Of a DNA stretch of 64,000 nt, positions 23,428 to 32,056 are shown in pieces (the stretch's first letter is position 1; each line of letters starts with the position of its first letter). Origin of the DNA: Pseudomonas sp. Root562. GTDB lineage: Bacteria > Pseudomonadota > Gammaproteobacteria > Pseudomonadales > Pseudomonadaceae. A model generated the notes under the pieces. It was not told the origin of the DNA, did not search any database, and was given only the letters and a program-made list of their open reading frames with translations. The translations under genes were made by a program, and so were the position numbers. The stretch covers positions 1-64,000 of the forward strand of contig NZ_LMGK01000011.1 of the NCBI RefSeq assembly GCF_001427125.1, read 5' to 3'.

Positions 23428-24579
23428 TCACGGCCTGTCCTCTTGCATACGTATGGCAATGATAACCGCAGCCGCGACGGCGGCGAGGCTGGCAATACTA
23501 AAGGTCCATGCCGCGCCGAGAGCGTTCCAGCTGTAGCCGGAATACAACGCACCCATGGCGCCGCCCGTGCCGGCCAGCGCGGCGTACAATGCCTGGCCCT
23601 GACCTTGCTGGCGCGCACCGAAGCTCCGTTGCACGAAGGCAATGGCTGCGGCGTGAAAGCTGCCGAACGTCGCCGCGTGCAAGACCTGGGCAAACAGCAA
23701 CACCCACAGAAATTCCGCCAACGTGCCGAGCAACAACCACCGCAGTGCCGCCAGCAGAAAACTCGCCAGCAATACCTGGCGTAACGAGAAACGCGCAAGA
23801 ATTCTGCTCATGGCCAGGAACATCAACACTTCGGCGACTACGCCGACTGCCCACAGCATGCCGATCACGCCGCGGCTGTAGCCCAGGCGTTCAAGGTGCA
23901 GGGTCAGAAAGGTGTAATACGGCCCGTGGCTCATCTGCATCAACGCAACGCAAACGTAAAACGCCAGCACGCCGGGGCTGCGCAGTTGCTTGACAAACCC
24001 CTCTCCCGCCACCCGATTACCCGGAGCCGGCTGTGCGTTCGGTACCCACAGGCTGCTCAGCACGATGCCAGCCATGATCAGCACCAGCGCCGCCGGGTAG
24101 ATGTCCAGGCTCAGCCATTCGAACAGACGGCCCAGCGCAACCACGGTAATGATGAAACCGATGGAACCCCACAGGCGAATCTGGCTGTAGCGCGAAGTCT
24201 GCCCTTGCAGATGCGCCAGGGTGATGACTTCAAACTGCGGCAGCACCGCGTGCCAGAAGAACGCATGAAGGGCCATGACCATCGCCAGCCAGGCGTAGGT
24301 CTTGCTGACGAAAATCAGCGAGAAGGTCAGTAATGTGCACACCGCGCCGAAACGCACGATCGCCAGCCGTCGACCGGTGTAATCGCCAAGCCAGCCCCAG
24401 ATGTTCGGCGCCACGCAACGCATCAGCATCGGGATGGCCACCAGTTCGCCGATGCGTGCGGCGCTGAACCCCAGGTGATCGAAGTACAGCGCCAGAAACG
24501 GCGCTGTCGAACCGAGCAAAGCGAAATAAAACAGATAGAAACTGGAGAGCCGCCAGTACGGGAGCGCCGCCGCAACCAT
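23428..24579 (-). CDS. MFS transporter (NHS/HcaT-like)
   Basis: The 383-residue inner-membrane protein has about 12 hydrophobic helices. Its family-like start SSFYLFYFALLGSTAPFLALYFDHLGFS and the loop GWLGDYTGRR fit the MFS_1-like group (nucleoside/HcaT type). It ends in the basic tail IAIRMQEDRP. It starts 29 bases after aroC stops, on the same strand, so it is probably co-transcribed. The substrate cannot be predicted. Confidence 0.85.
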   Translation of the reverse strand: MVAAALPYWRLSSFYLFYFALLGSTAPFLALYFDHLGFSAARIGELVAIPMLMRCVAPNIWGWLGDYTGRRLAIVRFGAVCTLLTFSLIFVSKTYAWLAMVMALHAFFWHAVLPQFEVITLAHLQGQTSRYSQIRLWGSIGFIITVVALGRLFEWLSLDIYPAALVLIMAGIVLSSLWVPNAQPAPGNRVAGEGFVKQLRSPGVLAFYVCVALMQMSHGPYYTFLTLHLERLGYSRGVIGMLWAVGVVAEVLMFLAMSRILARFSLRQVLLASFLLAALRWLLLGTLAEFLWVLLFAQVLHAATFGSFHAAAIAFVQRSFGARQQGQGQALYAALAGTGGAMGALYSGYSWNALGAAWTFSIASLAAVAAAVIIAIRMQEDRP

Positions 24580-24607
24580 CAGATTGCAGCAGCTGCGAAG
24601 TCAGCCA

Positions 24608-25699
24608 TTAGAGCTGACCCAGCACCGGCGTGCTCACGCGCACGTCGGCGTTCTGCCCACGGTGACGCAGCAGATGGTCCATCAGTACGATGGCCATCAT
24701 CGCTTCAGCGATAGGCGTGGCGCGAATGCCGACGCAAGGGTCGTGACGGCCCTTGGTGATCACGTCCACCGGATTGCCATGAATATCGATGGAACGGCCC
24801 GGTGTGGTGATGCTGGATGTCGGCTTCAGCGCCAGATGCGCGACAATCGGCTGACCGGAAGAAATACCGCCGAGAATGCCGCCCGCATTGTTGCTGAGGA
24901 AGCCTTCCGGGGTCATTTCATCGCGATGTTCAGTGCCGCGCTGGGCGACGCTGGCGAAACCGGCGCCGATTTCCACGCCCTTGACCGCGTTGATGCTCAT
25001 CAGCGCATGGGCCAGTTCGGCGTCGAGGCGGTCGAAGATCGGCTCGCCCAGGCCCGGCATCACGCCTTCAGCGACCACGGTGATTTTCGCGCCGACCGAA
25101 TCCTGGTCGCGACGCAACTGATCCATATAGGCTTCCAGTTCCGGCACCTTGTCCGGGTCCGGGCTGAAGAAGGCGTTTTCCTCGACCGAATCCCAGGTCT
25201 TGAACGGAATTTCGATCGGGCCGAGCTGGCTCATGTAGCCACGAATCACGATGCCCTGGCTGACCAGGTACTTTTTCGCGATCGCTCCGGCCGCCACACG
25301 CATCGCGGTTTCCCGCGCCGAACTGCGACCGCCGCCGCGATAATCGCGTTCGCCGTATTTGTGGTGGTAGGTGTAATCGGCGTGGGCCGGGCGGAACAGG
25401 TCCTTGATCGCCGAGTAGTCCTTGGACTTCTGGTCGGTGTTGCGGATCAGCAGGCCGATGGCGCAACCGGTGGTGCGACCTTCGAACACACCGGAGAGGA
25501 TTTCGACTTCGTCGGCTTCCTGACGCTGGGTGGTGTGGCGGCTGGTGCCGGGCTTGCGGCGGTCCAGGTCGCGCTGCAGATCTTCAAGGGAGATCTCCAG
25601 GCCCGGCGGGCAGCCATCGACAATGGCGACCAACGCCGGACCATGGCTTTCGCCCGCGGTGGTGACAGTGAACAGCTTGCCGTAGGTATTGCCGGACAT
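24608..25699 (-). CDS. aroC: Chorismate synthase
   Basis: Converts 5-enolpyruvylshikimate-3-phosphate to chorismate, the last shikimate step, using reduced FMN. The 363-residue protein shows the family signatures [18 protein letters not shown] near the N-terminus, the basic [35 protein letters not shown] and late FKPTSSI-type sequence ([15 protein letters not shown]). Length is as expected. First gene of a unit with the MFS transporter. Confidence 0.97.
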   Translation of the reverse strand: MSGNTYGKLFTVTTAGESHGPALVAIVDGCPPGLEISLEDLQRDLDRRKPGTSRHTTQRQEADEVEILSGVFEGRTTGCAIGLLIRNTDQKSKDYSAIKDLFRPAHADYTYHHKYGERDYRGGGRSSARETAMRVAAGAIAKKYLVSQGIVIRGYMSQLGPIEIPFKTWDSVEENAFFSPDPDKVPELEAYMDQLRRDQDSVGAKITVVAEGVMPGLGEPIFDRLDAELAHALMSINAVKGVEIGAGFASVAQRGTEHRDEMTPEGFLSNNAGGILGGISSGQPIVAHLALKPTSSITTPGRSIDIHGNPVDVITKGRHDPCVGIRATPIAEAMMAIVLMDHLLRHRGQNADVRVSTPVLGQL

Positions 25700-25828
25700 G
25701 CAGGACGCTCCGTGAAATCGAACCCAAATACATAATGCGCGCCAGTATACGCAGGCTACCCAAGTAGTTCATCCTCGAACCTTATGGGTGTCAGCGAGTC
25801 CAACCGGCATCTTGATAATGATGGCGTG

Positions 25829-26782
25829 ATGATGCTGCGAGTTTTGCTCTTGACCCTGACCTTGTTTACAGGCTTCGCCCAGGCCACCGTTCTGCAACGG
25901 CCGATCTCGTTGGACACCGGCAGTGGAACGCTTTTCGGCTCGTTGTTGTTGCCGAAATCCGACACGCCGGTGCCCGTTGTCCTGATCATTTCCGGCTCCG
26001 GTCCTACGGATCGTGACGGAAACAACCCCGATGGCGGGCGCAACGACAGCCTCAAGCGGTTGGCGTGGGTGCTGGCCAAACACAATATCGCCAGTGTGCG
26101 CTACGACAAACGTGGTGTGGCGGCGAGCCTGGCGGCCACGCCGGACGAGCGCAACCTGACGTTGGAAGCCTATGTTTCCGACGCCGAGGCCTGGAGTCGC
26201 AAGCTCAAGACTGATCCGCGTTTCGCCAAACTGATTCTACTGGGGCACAGTGAAGGCGCGTTGATCGCCAGCCTCGCCGCGCCCAACGTCGATGCGGCGG
26301 CGGTCATTTCCATGTCCGGCAGCGCCCGGCCAATCGATCAGGTATTGCGCCAGCAACTGAGCAATCGCCTGCCGCCGCCGTTGATGCTGCGTAGTAATGA
26401 ACTGCTCGACAGCCTCAAGGCCGGGAAAACCGACGACAACGTGCCACCGCAACTTCAAGTGATTTTCCGTCCGAGCGTGCAGCCCTATCTGATTTCCCTG
26501 TTTCGTCAGGATCCGGCCGCTGCGTTCGCCAGGCTGAAAATGCCCGCGCTGATCATCCAGGGCAGCAATGACATTCAGGTCGGAGTCAACGATGCCCGGC
26601 TGCTCAAGGCGGCCAAGCCGGACGCCGAACTGGTGTTGATCGAAGGCATGAACCACGTCATGCGCATCGTGCCCAACGACGTCAAACGCCAACTGGCGTC
26701 CTACAAGGATCCGAATTTGCCCCTGGCAGCGGAACTGGGCGCGAAAATCCTCGAATTTATTGACGGACTTCGCTCCACTTAA
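25829..26782 (+). CDS. Exported alpha/beta hydrolase
   Basis: From ATG 25829 the product has a signal peptide (MMLRVLLLTLTLFTGFAQA) and an alpha/beta-hydrolase domain. It carries the oxyanion segment IISGSGPTDRDGNN, the nucleophile elbow GHSEGAL (Ser), an acid in IIQGSNDIQV (Asp) and a late His in GMNHVM. It resembles exported esterases or peptidase-like hydrolases of the YuxL/dienelactone-hydrolase type. Periplasmic location is inferred. The start is not fixed, as no strong ribosome site is seen; GTG 25826 and ATG 25832 are also possible. Confidence 0.8.
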   Translation: MMLRVLLLTLTLFTGFAQATVLQRPISLDTGSGTLFGSLLLPKSDTPVPVVLIISGSGPTDRDGNNPDGGRNDSLKRLAWVLAKHNIASVRYDKRGVAASLAATPDERNLTLEAYVSDAEAWSRKLKTDPRFAKLILLGHSEGALIASLAAPNVDAAAVISMSGSARPIDQVLRQQLSNRLPPPLMLRSNELLDSLKAGKTDDNVPPQLQVIFRPSVQPYLISLFRQDPAAAFARLKMPALIIQGSNDIQVGVNDARLLKAAKPDAELVLIEGMNHVMRIVPNDVKRQLASYKDPNLPLAAELGAKILEFIDGLRST

Positions 26783-26891
26783 GCGCTGTTTAACCGGTGT
26801 TGCCCTCCAGTCCTGAAAAAAACGGCCGATAAGCCTTTGTCGCCAGCGCAATGGCTGGTGACAAGTTGAGCTTGGACAGGATCTCGCCGTT

Positions 26892-27683
26892 ATGACTGAT
26901 ACCCAGACTTCACCCGACACCACCGCTGAACAAGACGCACCGCCAGCGGTCGAGCTGCCATGGGCGGACGTCCACGTCGAGCACCATAAAATGCTCCGTC
27001 TGGCGCCGCTGCAGACCGATCGCAACACCGGTGGCCGCCCATTGCGCTTTGTCGAATTCGGCTATGCCGAACGCAACGACAAGCAGCACAGCCTGATGCG
27101 CATGAGCATTACCCTGCCCGGCCAGCGTGTGCGCAAGGAACAGAATCATCTGGACGTGTGGGTCGACCACGCCGAAAAACGCGTGCGTTTCGGCCCGGAC
27201 AGCGGTTTGCAGATTGAACCGGTGAATCGGGGTATCGGTCGCTTCATGGCGGCTCAGGGCATCGTCTGGGCGAAAAAGCGCTGGCCTGGCTACACCGTCG
27301 ATGGCGTTGACTTGAACAACAAGGACGCGCTGAACGAAGACACTCGCCTGCGTCGCGACCATTTTTTGCGGGTGCACGGCTTTGATGTGGTTTACGCCGA
27401 TGCCCAGCATTTGAAGGGCAGCGTTAAAGAGGTGCGGGTCGGCGACCTGTTGAGCGATTGGAACACGGAAAAACTGCAGGTCGTGGAAATTCTTGAAGCG
27501 GCGCAAATGCTCCAGCAGGCCGAACAGAACCTGGCCGAGCAGGAAGTGAAACTCAAGAAACACGAAGAAAAGGTCAGCAAGTACAAACGCGAAGACGCCG
27601 GACTGCGCTTCACCATTACCTGTCTGGTGGCGTTTGCAGTGTTCCAGGCGGGGTTGTTGATCTGGATTGCCACGCACCGTTGA
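26892..27683 (+). CDS. Membrane-anchored hypothetical protein with coiled coil
   Basis: This 263-residue protein has a Thr/Asp/Pro-rich N-terminus and a central beta-rich domain (LRFVEFGYAERNDKQHSLMRMSITLPG onward). A coiled coil follows at about 195-232 (LEAAQMLQQAEQNLAEQEVKLKKHEE), then one C-terminal membrane helix (FTITCLVAFAVFQAGLLIWIA). It should be an inner-membrane protein with a cytoplasmic bulk (tail anchor). I do not recognise the family. Confidence 0.65.
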   Translation: MTDTQTSPDTTAEQDAPPAVELPWADVHVEHHKMLRLAPLQTDRNTGGRPLRFVEFGYAERNDKQHSLMRMSITLPGQRVRKEQNHLDVWVDHAEKRVRFGPDSGLQIEPVNRGIGRFMAAQGIVWAKKRWPGYTVDGVDLNNKDALNEDTRLRRDHFLRVHGFDVVYADAQHLKGSVKEVRVGDLLSDWNTEKLQVVEILEAAQMLQQAEQNLAEQEVKLKKHEEKVSKYKREDAGLRFTITCLVAFAVFQAGLLIWIATHR

Positions 27684-27703
27684 TAGGTAGGCAGGGACTC
27701 ATC

Positions 27704-27792
27704 TGTGGCGAGGCAGCTTGCTCCCGCTGGGTGCGATGCAGCCTCTTTCGGCGACCGCTTCGCGCTCGAGCGGGAGCAAGCTCCCTCGCCAC
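27704..27792. repeat. REP doublet
   Basis: The left arm TGTGGCGAGGCAGCTTGCTC onward (27704-27730) and its complement at 27766-27792 belong to the same REP subtype as those at 39614-39706 and 41632-41732. Confidence 0.85.
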
Positions 27793-27815
27793 AATATTTG
27801 TTGAGGTGGCTGATC

Positions 27816-27912
27816 GTTCCCACGCTCCGCGTGGGAACGCCTCAACGGACGCTCCGCGTTCGGCTCTTGGGACGCAGAGCGTCCCGGACTGCATCCCCAC
27901 GCAGAGCGTGGG
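27816..27912. repeat. Cluster of short palindromes (GTTCCCACGC type)
   Basis: GTTCCCACGCT and its complement form a 23-bp palindrome at 27816-27838. Further palindromes built on GGGACGC-AGA-GCGTCCC (27869-27885) and CCCACGC-AGA-GCGTGGG (27897-27912) follow. A second repeat family, next to the REP doublet. Confidence 0.75.
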
Positions 27913-27927
27913 AAGGATCAGGGCAGG

Positions 27928-28836
27928 TCAGACGCGCGAGGCGAACAGCGCCTGATGATCGCGGCACTGTTGGGCTGACAACATGAAGACGCCATGCCCG
28001 CCTCGCTCGAATTCCAGCCAGGCGAAGTCCACTTCCGGGTACAACGCTTCGACGTGAACCTGACTGTTGCCCACTTCGACAATCAGCAAGCCCTTTTCGG
28101 TCAAATGATCAGCGGCCTGCGCGAGCATGCGCCGCACCAGGTTCAACCCGTCGTCACCGCACGCCAGGCCCAATTCCGGTTCGTGCTGGTATTCATCCGG
28201 CATGTCGGCAAAATCTTCGGCATCTACATACGGCGGGTTCGACACGATCAGGTCGAAACGCTGACCCGGCAAACCATCAAAACCATCGCCCTGCACGGTA
28301 TAGACCCGCTCATCGACGCCGTGACGCTCGATGTTCTGGTTGGCCACTTCCAGCGCTTCGAACGACAGATCGGCCAGCACCACCTCGGCGTTCTGAAACT
28401 CGTAGGCGCAGGCGATACCGATGCAGCCGGAACCGGTGCACAGGTCGAGAATCCTTGCTGGCTCGGTGCCCAACCAAGGCGTGAAACGGTTTTCGATCAA
28501 CTCACCGATCGGTGAACGCGGGATCAATACGCGCTCGTCGACAATGAACGACATGCCACAGAACCAGGCTTCGCCCAGCAGGTAAGCGGTTGGAATGCGT
28601 TCTTCGATGCGGCGCTTGAGCAACCGCTGCAAGCGAACCACTTCATCTTCTTCCAGGTTGCAATCGAGGTAACTGTCGGCAATTTCCCACGGCAAATGCA
28701 ACGCACCCAACACCAGTTGACGGGCTTCGTCCCATGCGTTGTCGGTCCCATGGCCGAAAAACAGATCCTCCCCATGGAAGCGGCTGACGGCCCAACGGAT
28801 ATGGTCACGCAGGGTGCGAAGGCGGGAAGTGATCAC
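27928..28836 (-). CDS. prmB: 50S ribosomal protein L3 N5-glutamine methyltransferase
   Basis: The 302-residue SAM-dependent methyltransferase has an N-terminal helical domain, then [24 protein letters not shown]. The SAM motif is [16 protein letters not shown] and the glutamine-methylase signature is SNPPYVD. PrmB methylates a glutamine of ribosomal protein L3. The segment preceding motif I matches PrmB rather than PrmC. Confidence 0.93.
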   Translation of the reverse strand: MITSRLRTLRDHIRWAVSRFHGEDLFFGHGTDNAWDEARQLVLGALHLPWEIADSYLDCNLEEDEVVRLQRLLKRRIEERIPTAYLLGEAWFCGMSFIVDERVLIPRSPIGELIENRFTPWLGTEPARILDLCTGSGCIGIACAYEFQNAEVVLADLSFEALEVANQNIERHGVDERVYTVQGDGFDGLPGQRFDLIVSNPPYVDAEDFADMPDEYQHEPELGLACGDDGLNLVRRMLAQAADHLTEKGLLIVEVGNSQVHVEALYPEVDFAWLEFERGGHGVFMLSAQQCRDHQALFASRV

Positions 28837-29075
28837 GACGGCTAACTCCAGAAAAATCGACTGGCGATTCTACCAGTCAAACGACGCCACGACGACGCGA
28901 GAACAACGCGGGGGCAAATGTAGGACTAATCTCTTTTTTCAGTTCGGTATTGAACAAAACGGAGCACTTGACAACGCTACACGCCAGTAACGACGGTGCC
29001 TACAATAGTAGCGATTCACAGAAGCGCTCAGCCGGAGGACAATGTCGCAAAAGCCCCACTCGAAGGAGCCCCAGA

Positions 29076-29666
29076 ATGTCCGTTCCACAAACGATGTTTC
29101 AACTCAGCGGCCGCGGTTATGCCGCCGCCAAACTGAGTCATGCGACCCTGATCATCATCGATGCCCAGAAAGAATACCTCAGCGGTCCTTTGGCCCTGAG
29201 CGGCATGGATGCGGCTGTCGCGAACATCAAAAAACTGGTGACTGCCGCCCGTGCGGCCGGTCGTCCGATCGTGCATGTCAGCCATCTCGGCACCGTTGGA
29301 GGGTTGTTTGATCCACGCGGCGAGCGCGGCCAGTTCATTCCTGGGCTGGAGCCACTTGACGGTGAAATCAAGATCGAAAAAATCCTGCCGAGTGCTTTTC
29401 ATGGCACGGATCTGAAAAAACGCCTGGAAGACCTGGGTTCGGTAGACCTGGTGGTTTGCGGCTTCATGAGCCATTCCAGCGTCAGCACTACGGTGCGCGC
29501 AGCAAAAAACCTGGGGTTCCGTTGCACACTGGTGGAAGATGCTTGCGCCACCCGCGATCTGCCCTACAAAGGCGGCGTCCTGAGCGCCGAGCATGTTCAG
29601 CAGACCGAAATGGCGATCATGGCGGACAACTTTGCCGCCGTCGCCCAGACCAACGACCTGGTCTGA
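29076..29666 (+). CDS. Isochorismatase-family hydrolase lacking the usual catalytic Cys
   Basis: The 196-residue protein has the isochorismatase-like fold: LIIIDAQKEYLSGPL (catalytic Asp29), EIKIEKILPSAFHGTDL (Lys102) and VVCGFMSHSSVSTTVRAAKNLGF. The usual cysteine-hydrolase motif CG-x2-T-x2-CV-x2-T is present except that the nucleophile position is Ser135, so an amide-hydrolysing mechanism using Cys is unlikely. It could act like isochorismatases without Cys, or use Ser. AAGGAG precedes the ATG at 29076; an upstream in-frame ATG at 28950 lacks support. Confidence 0.8.
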   Translation: MSVPQTMFQLSGRGYAAAKLSHATLIIIDAQKEYLSGPLALSGMDAAVANIKKLVTAARAAGRPIVHVSHLGTVGGLFDPRGERGQFIPGLEPLDGEIKIEKILPSAFHGTDLKKRLEDLGSVDLVVCGFMSHSSVSTTVRAAKNLGFRCTLVEDACATRDLPYKGGVLSAEHVQQTEMAIMADNFAAVAQTNDLV

Positions 29667-29798
29667 GCAGTGTTTACATGAGCGGCCTGCACCGCCGCTC
29701 ATCCGCAAAAGCCTCTCATTAGCCGTAATTGTCTTAGCCTCAGGAACATCCCGGTCAACTCCCGGTCGAAGGGCCGATACCCATTGAGGAAGGTCGGA

Positions 29799-30119
29799 AT
29801 GAAGTTATCCGATGGTTTTGACGCTCGCCGCTTACGGCCCAAAGGCCAAAGTAACTGGCGTTTTCGAATCGGCGCGGCGTTCGCTGCGCTGCTGGCGACG
29901 AGTGGTGTGTTGCTCGCCATGGCCGGCATCGCCAGCCTGTTGGGCCACGCCCCGGCCCTGGGTGAGATGAATACCAACCGGGTCGGTGCGGCAGTGATTC
30001 TGCTGATTGGCCTGTTCGTGCTGTACCTCGGCGTGTGGCTGTGGCGCCGCTGCCGTCGCCGCTCGCGACAGTCGCGGGAGCTGAACATGTCGCCGCACCT
30101 GATGAAAAAACACGACTGA
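29799..30119 (+). CDS. Small two-helix membrane protein
   Basis: The 106-residue product has a basic N-terminus (LSDGFDARRLRPKGQSNWRF) and two hydrophobic helices (AAFAALLATSGVLLAMAGIASLL, and VGAAVILLIGLFVLYLGVWLW). A very basic stretch RRCRRRSRQSRE follows, so both ends should be cytoplasmic. AGGAAGG lies before ATG 29799. Function unknown. Confidence 0.6.
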   Translation: MKLSDGFDARRLRPKGQSNWRFRIGAAFAALLATSGVLLAMAGIASLLGHAPALGEMNTNRVGAAVILLIGLFVLYLGVWLWRRCRRRSRQSRELNMSPHLMKKHD

Positions 30120-30157
30120 GACCAAGGTCGCGGACCAAGGTCGCGAACCAAGGTCGC
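30119..30157. repeat. Short 13-bp tandem repeat, three copies
   Basis: GACCAAGGTCGCG is followed by an identical copy and a third with two changes. It starts on the last base of the preceding stop codon. Each unit contains the palindrome GACC-AAG-GTC; it might slow transcription, or be neutral. Confidence 0.7.
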
Positions 30158-30234
30158 CACCGAATGCCGCGCACTTTGATGCGCGCTCATTCGCCTGGAG
30201 TTGGGTAAACTGGCCGCCCTTCGCGGAGGCTGAC

Positions 30235-30792
30235 ATGCAAGACGACGATTTTTCCCTGTTCAAAAGCGCTATCCAAGGCGTCAAGCCGATCAAGCACGAT
30301 CGCGCTGAAACCGGCAAACCCAAAGCTGACCGAGCACAGATTGCCAAGCTGCGTCAGGCCGCCACCGTGCGCACGGATGCCACCACCGTCGACGGCCTGT
30401 CCGATCAGTTCGTCATCGACGTCGGCCCGGAAGACGAGCTGATGTGGGCGCGTGACGGTGTTCAGGAAAGCCAGATGCGCAAGCTCAAGACCGGACAGAT
30501 TCCGTTCGAAGGCAGCCTCGACCTCCACGGCATGAACGTTGAAAAAGCCCGGGAAACCCTCTGGGCTTTCCTGGCAGAAGCGACCAAATTCGAAATCCGC
30601 TGCGTGCGCGTCACTCACGGCAAGGCCGTGCGCCTGGACGGCAAGCGGCCGATGATCAAAAGCCACGTCAACACCTGGCTGCGCCAGCATCCGCAGGTAC
30701 TTGGCTTCACCTCTTGCCAGGCGAAACACGGCGGTGCCGGAGCGGTTTATGTGATGCTCAAACGCACGATGATGGAAGGTCGCGACGAGTAA
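30235..30792 (+). CDS. Smr domain protein
   Basis: The 185-residue protein has an N-terminal charged region and a C-terminal Smr (MutS2-like) domain from about residue 97. The domain carries the motifs LDLHGM and VTHGK, and the end KHGGAGAVYVMLKR. Stand-alone Smr proteins (YfcN/SmrA/SmrB type) are nucleases acting on DNA or on mRNA at stalled ribosomes. It is followed 77 bases later by folE on the same strand. Confidence 0.9.
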   Translation: MQDDDFSLFKSAIQGVKPIKHDRAETGKPKADRAQIAKLRQAATVRTDATTVDGLSDQFVIDVGPEDELMWARDGVQESQMRKLKTGQIPFEGSLDLHGMNVEKARETLWAFLAEATKFEIRCVRVTHGKAVRLDGKRPMIKSHVNTWLRQHPQVLGFTSCQAKHGGAGAVYVMLKRTMMEGRDE

Positions 30793-30869
30793 ACCTGATG
30801 CGTCACGCTTGCAGCGTCGTGTCCGCCACCGTACCCTTGCCCTTTGCGTAAAATCCCACAGGTAGTTTC

Positions 30870-31415
30870 ATGTCCCTGGAACAGAATTACACCGCGATTC
30901 TCGGCCAATTGGGCGAGGACGTGTCCCGCGAAGGCCTGCTCGACACGCCAAAACGTGCCGCCAAAGCCATGCAGTACCTCTGCCGCGGTTATGAACAGAC
31001 GCTCGAAGAAGTCACCAATGGTGCCTTGTTCAGCTCCGACAACAGCGAAATGGTGCTGGTCAAGGACATCGAGCTGTACTCGTTGTGCGAGCACCATTTG
31101 CTGCCGTTCATCGGCAAGGCGCATGTCGCCTACATCCCGAGCGGCAAGGTGTTGGGGCTTTCGAAAGTCGCGCGCATCGTCGATATGTACGCTCGCCGTC
31201 TGCAGATCCAGGAAAACCTCAGCCGCCAGATCGCCGACGCGGTCCAGCAGGTCACCGGCGCCCTGGGCGTTGCAGTGGTGATCGAGGCCAAGCACATGTG
31301 CATGATGATGCGTGGTGTGGAAAAGCAGAACTCGACGATGATCACCTCGGTGATGCTCGGGGAGTTCCGCGAGAACGCCGCCACCCGCAGCGAATTCCTC
31401 AGCCTCATCAAGTAA
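30870..31415 (+). CDS. folE: GTP cyclohydrolase I
   Basis: Makes 7,8-dihydroneopterin triphosphate, the first step of tetrahydrofolate synthesis. The 181-residue protein shows [22 protein letters not shown] (Zn-binding Cys and His), [20 protein letters not shown] and [15 protein letters not shown] (second Zn Cys). Length is that of short type I enzymes in Pseudomonas, which often have two copies. A terminator follows. Confidence 0.95.
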   Translation: MSLEQNYTAILGQLGEDVSREGLLDTPKRAAKAMQYLCRGYEQTLEEVTNGALFSSDNSEMVLVKDIELYSLCEHHLLPFIGKAHVAYIPSGKVLGLSKVARIVDMYARRLQIQENLSRQIADAVQQVTGALGVAVVIEAKHMCMMMRGVEKQNSTMITSVMLGEFRENAATRSEFLSLIK

Positions 31416-31430
31416 TTCGCAACACAAGGA

Positions 31431-31457
31431 AAACCGGCATTCATCGCCGGTTTTTTT
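31431..31457 (+). terminator. Rho-independent terminator after folE
   Basis: AAACCGGC (31431-31438) pairs with GCCGGTTT (31446-31453), then a T run. Confidence 0.85.
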
Positions 31458-31519
31458 TCGCCTGTGAAAAATCAGGTAAGCTGCGCGCCTTTCTTCATTT
31501 GCCCCGTGAGGCTTTCAAC

Positions 31520-31891
31520 GTGTTCGTAAAAGCGCTTCGTGTCGGCCTTGGCCAACTGATCATCTTCATCGACTTCATCACCCGCCCAAGCAAAAAGAAG
31601 CGCCCCGCCGCTGCTCAGGCGCAGGTCGAATCCGCCGCCAAGGGCCTGACCCTGTATCAATTCCACGCCTGCCCGTTCTGTGTGAAAACCCGCCGCACCT
31701 TGCATCGCCTGAATGTACCGGTGGCGTTGCGTGATGCGAAAAACAACGAGCAAGACCGCCAGGCCCTGCTGGAGCAAGGCGGCAAGATCAAAGTGCCGTG
31801 CCTGCGGATTGAAGAAAATGGGCAGACGACCTGGATGTATGAGTCCAAGGTGATTATTGATTATCTGGACAAGCGGTTTGCGGCAGCCTGA
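31520..31891 (+). CDS. Glutaredoxin-like / GST N-terminal-domain protein
   Basis: The 123-residue protein has an N-terminal hydrophobic segment (VKALRVGLGQLIIFIDFIT) followed by a basic stretch and a thioredoxin-fold domain. The redox motif CPFC is in LYQFHACPFCVKTRR, and the cis-Pro motif is KVPCL. It is a membrane-anchored glutaredoxin-like disulfide oxidoreductase. The start is a GTG at 31520 preceded by GTGAGG; the longer overlapping frame reaches back into folE and is not real. Confidence 0.8.
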   Translation: MFVKALRVGLGQLIIFIDFITRPSKKKRPAAAQAQVESAAKGLTLYQFHACPFCVKTRRTLHRLNVPVALRDAKNNEQDRQALLEQGGKIKVPCLRIEENGQTTWMYESKVIIDYLDKRFAAA

Positions 31892-31909
31892 ATGATTTGG
31901 ATTGTTTGA

Positions 31910-31999
31910 GCCGGCGCCATCGCTGGCAAGCCAGCTCCCACAGGGTCTTGTGGTGCTCACATCACTTGTGGGAGCTGGCTCGCCAGCGATGAGGCCGGC
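31910..31999. repeat. REP doublet
   Basis: GCCGGCGCCATCGCTGGCAA onward (31910-31944) is matched by its complement at 31967-31999. It lies between two converging genes. Confidence 0.85.
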
Positions 32000-32027
32000 A
32001 CAAATGCTACAAATCCCGGACAAAAAT

Positions 32028-32054
32028 AAACCGGCTCATCAGCCGGTTTATTCA
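32028..32054 (-). terminator. Terminator of the aminotransferase gene
   Basis: AATAAACCGGCT and its complement AGCCGGTTTATT flank a short loop just after the stop at 32057. The minus strand continues TTTTTG. Confidence 0.75.
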
Positions 32055-32056
32055 TT

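Noticed and set aside
27816..27912. Serial palindromes considered as CRISPR repeats
   Set aside because: Repeat units differ and are self-complementary with irregular spacing; they fit a REP-type family.
31085..31519. Upstream part of the 268-residue frame ending in the glutaredoxin-like protein
   Set aside because: It overlaps folE and its terminator out of frame; only the part from GTG 31520 is coding.
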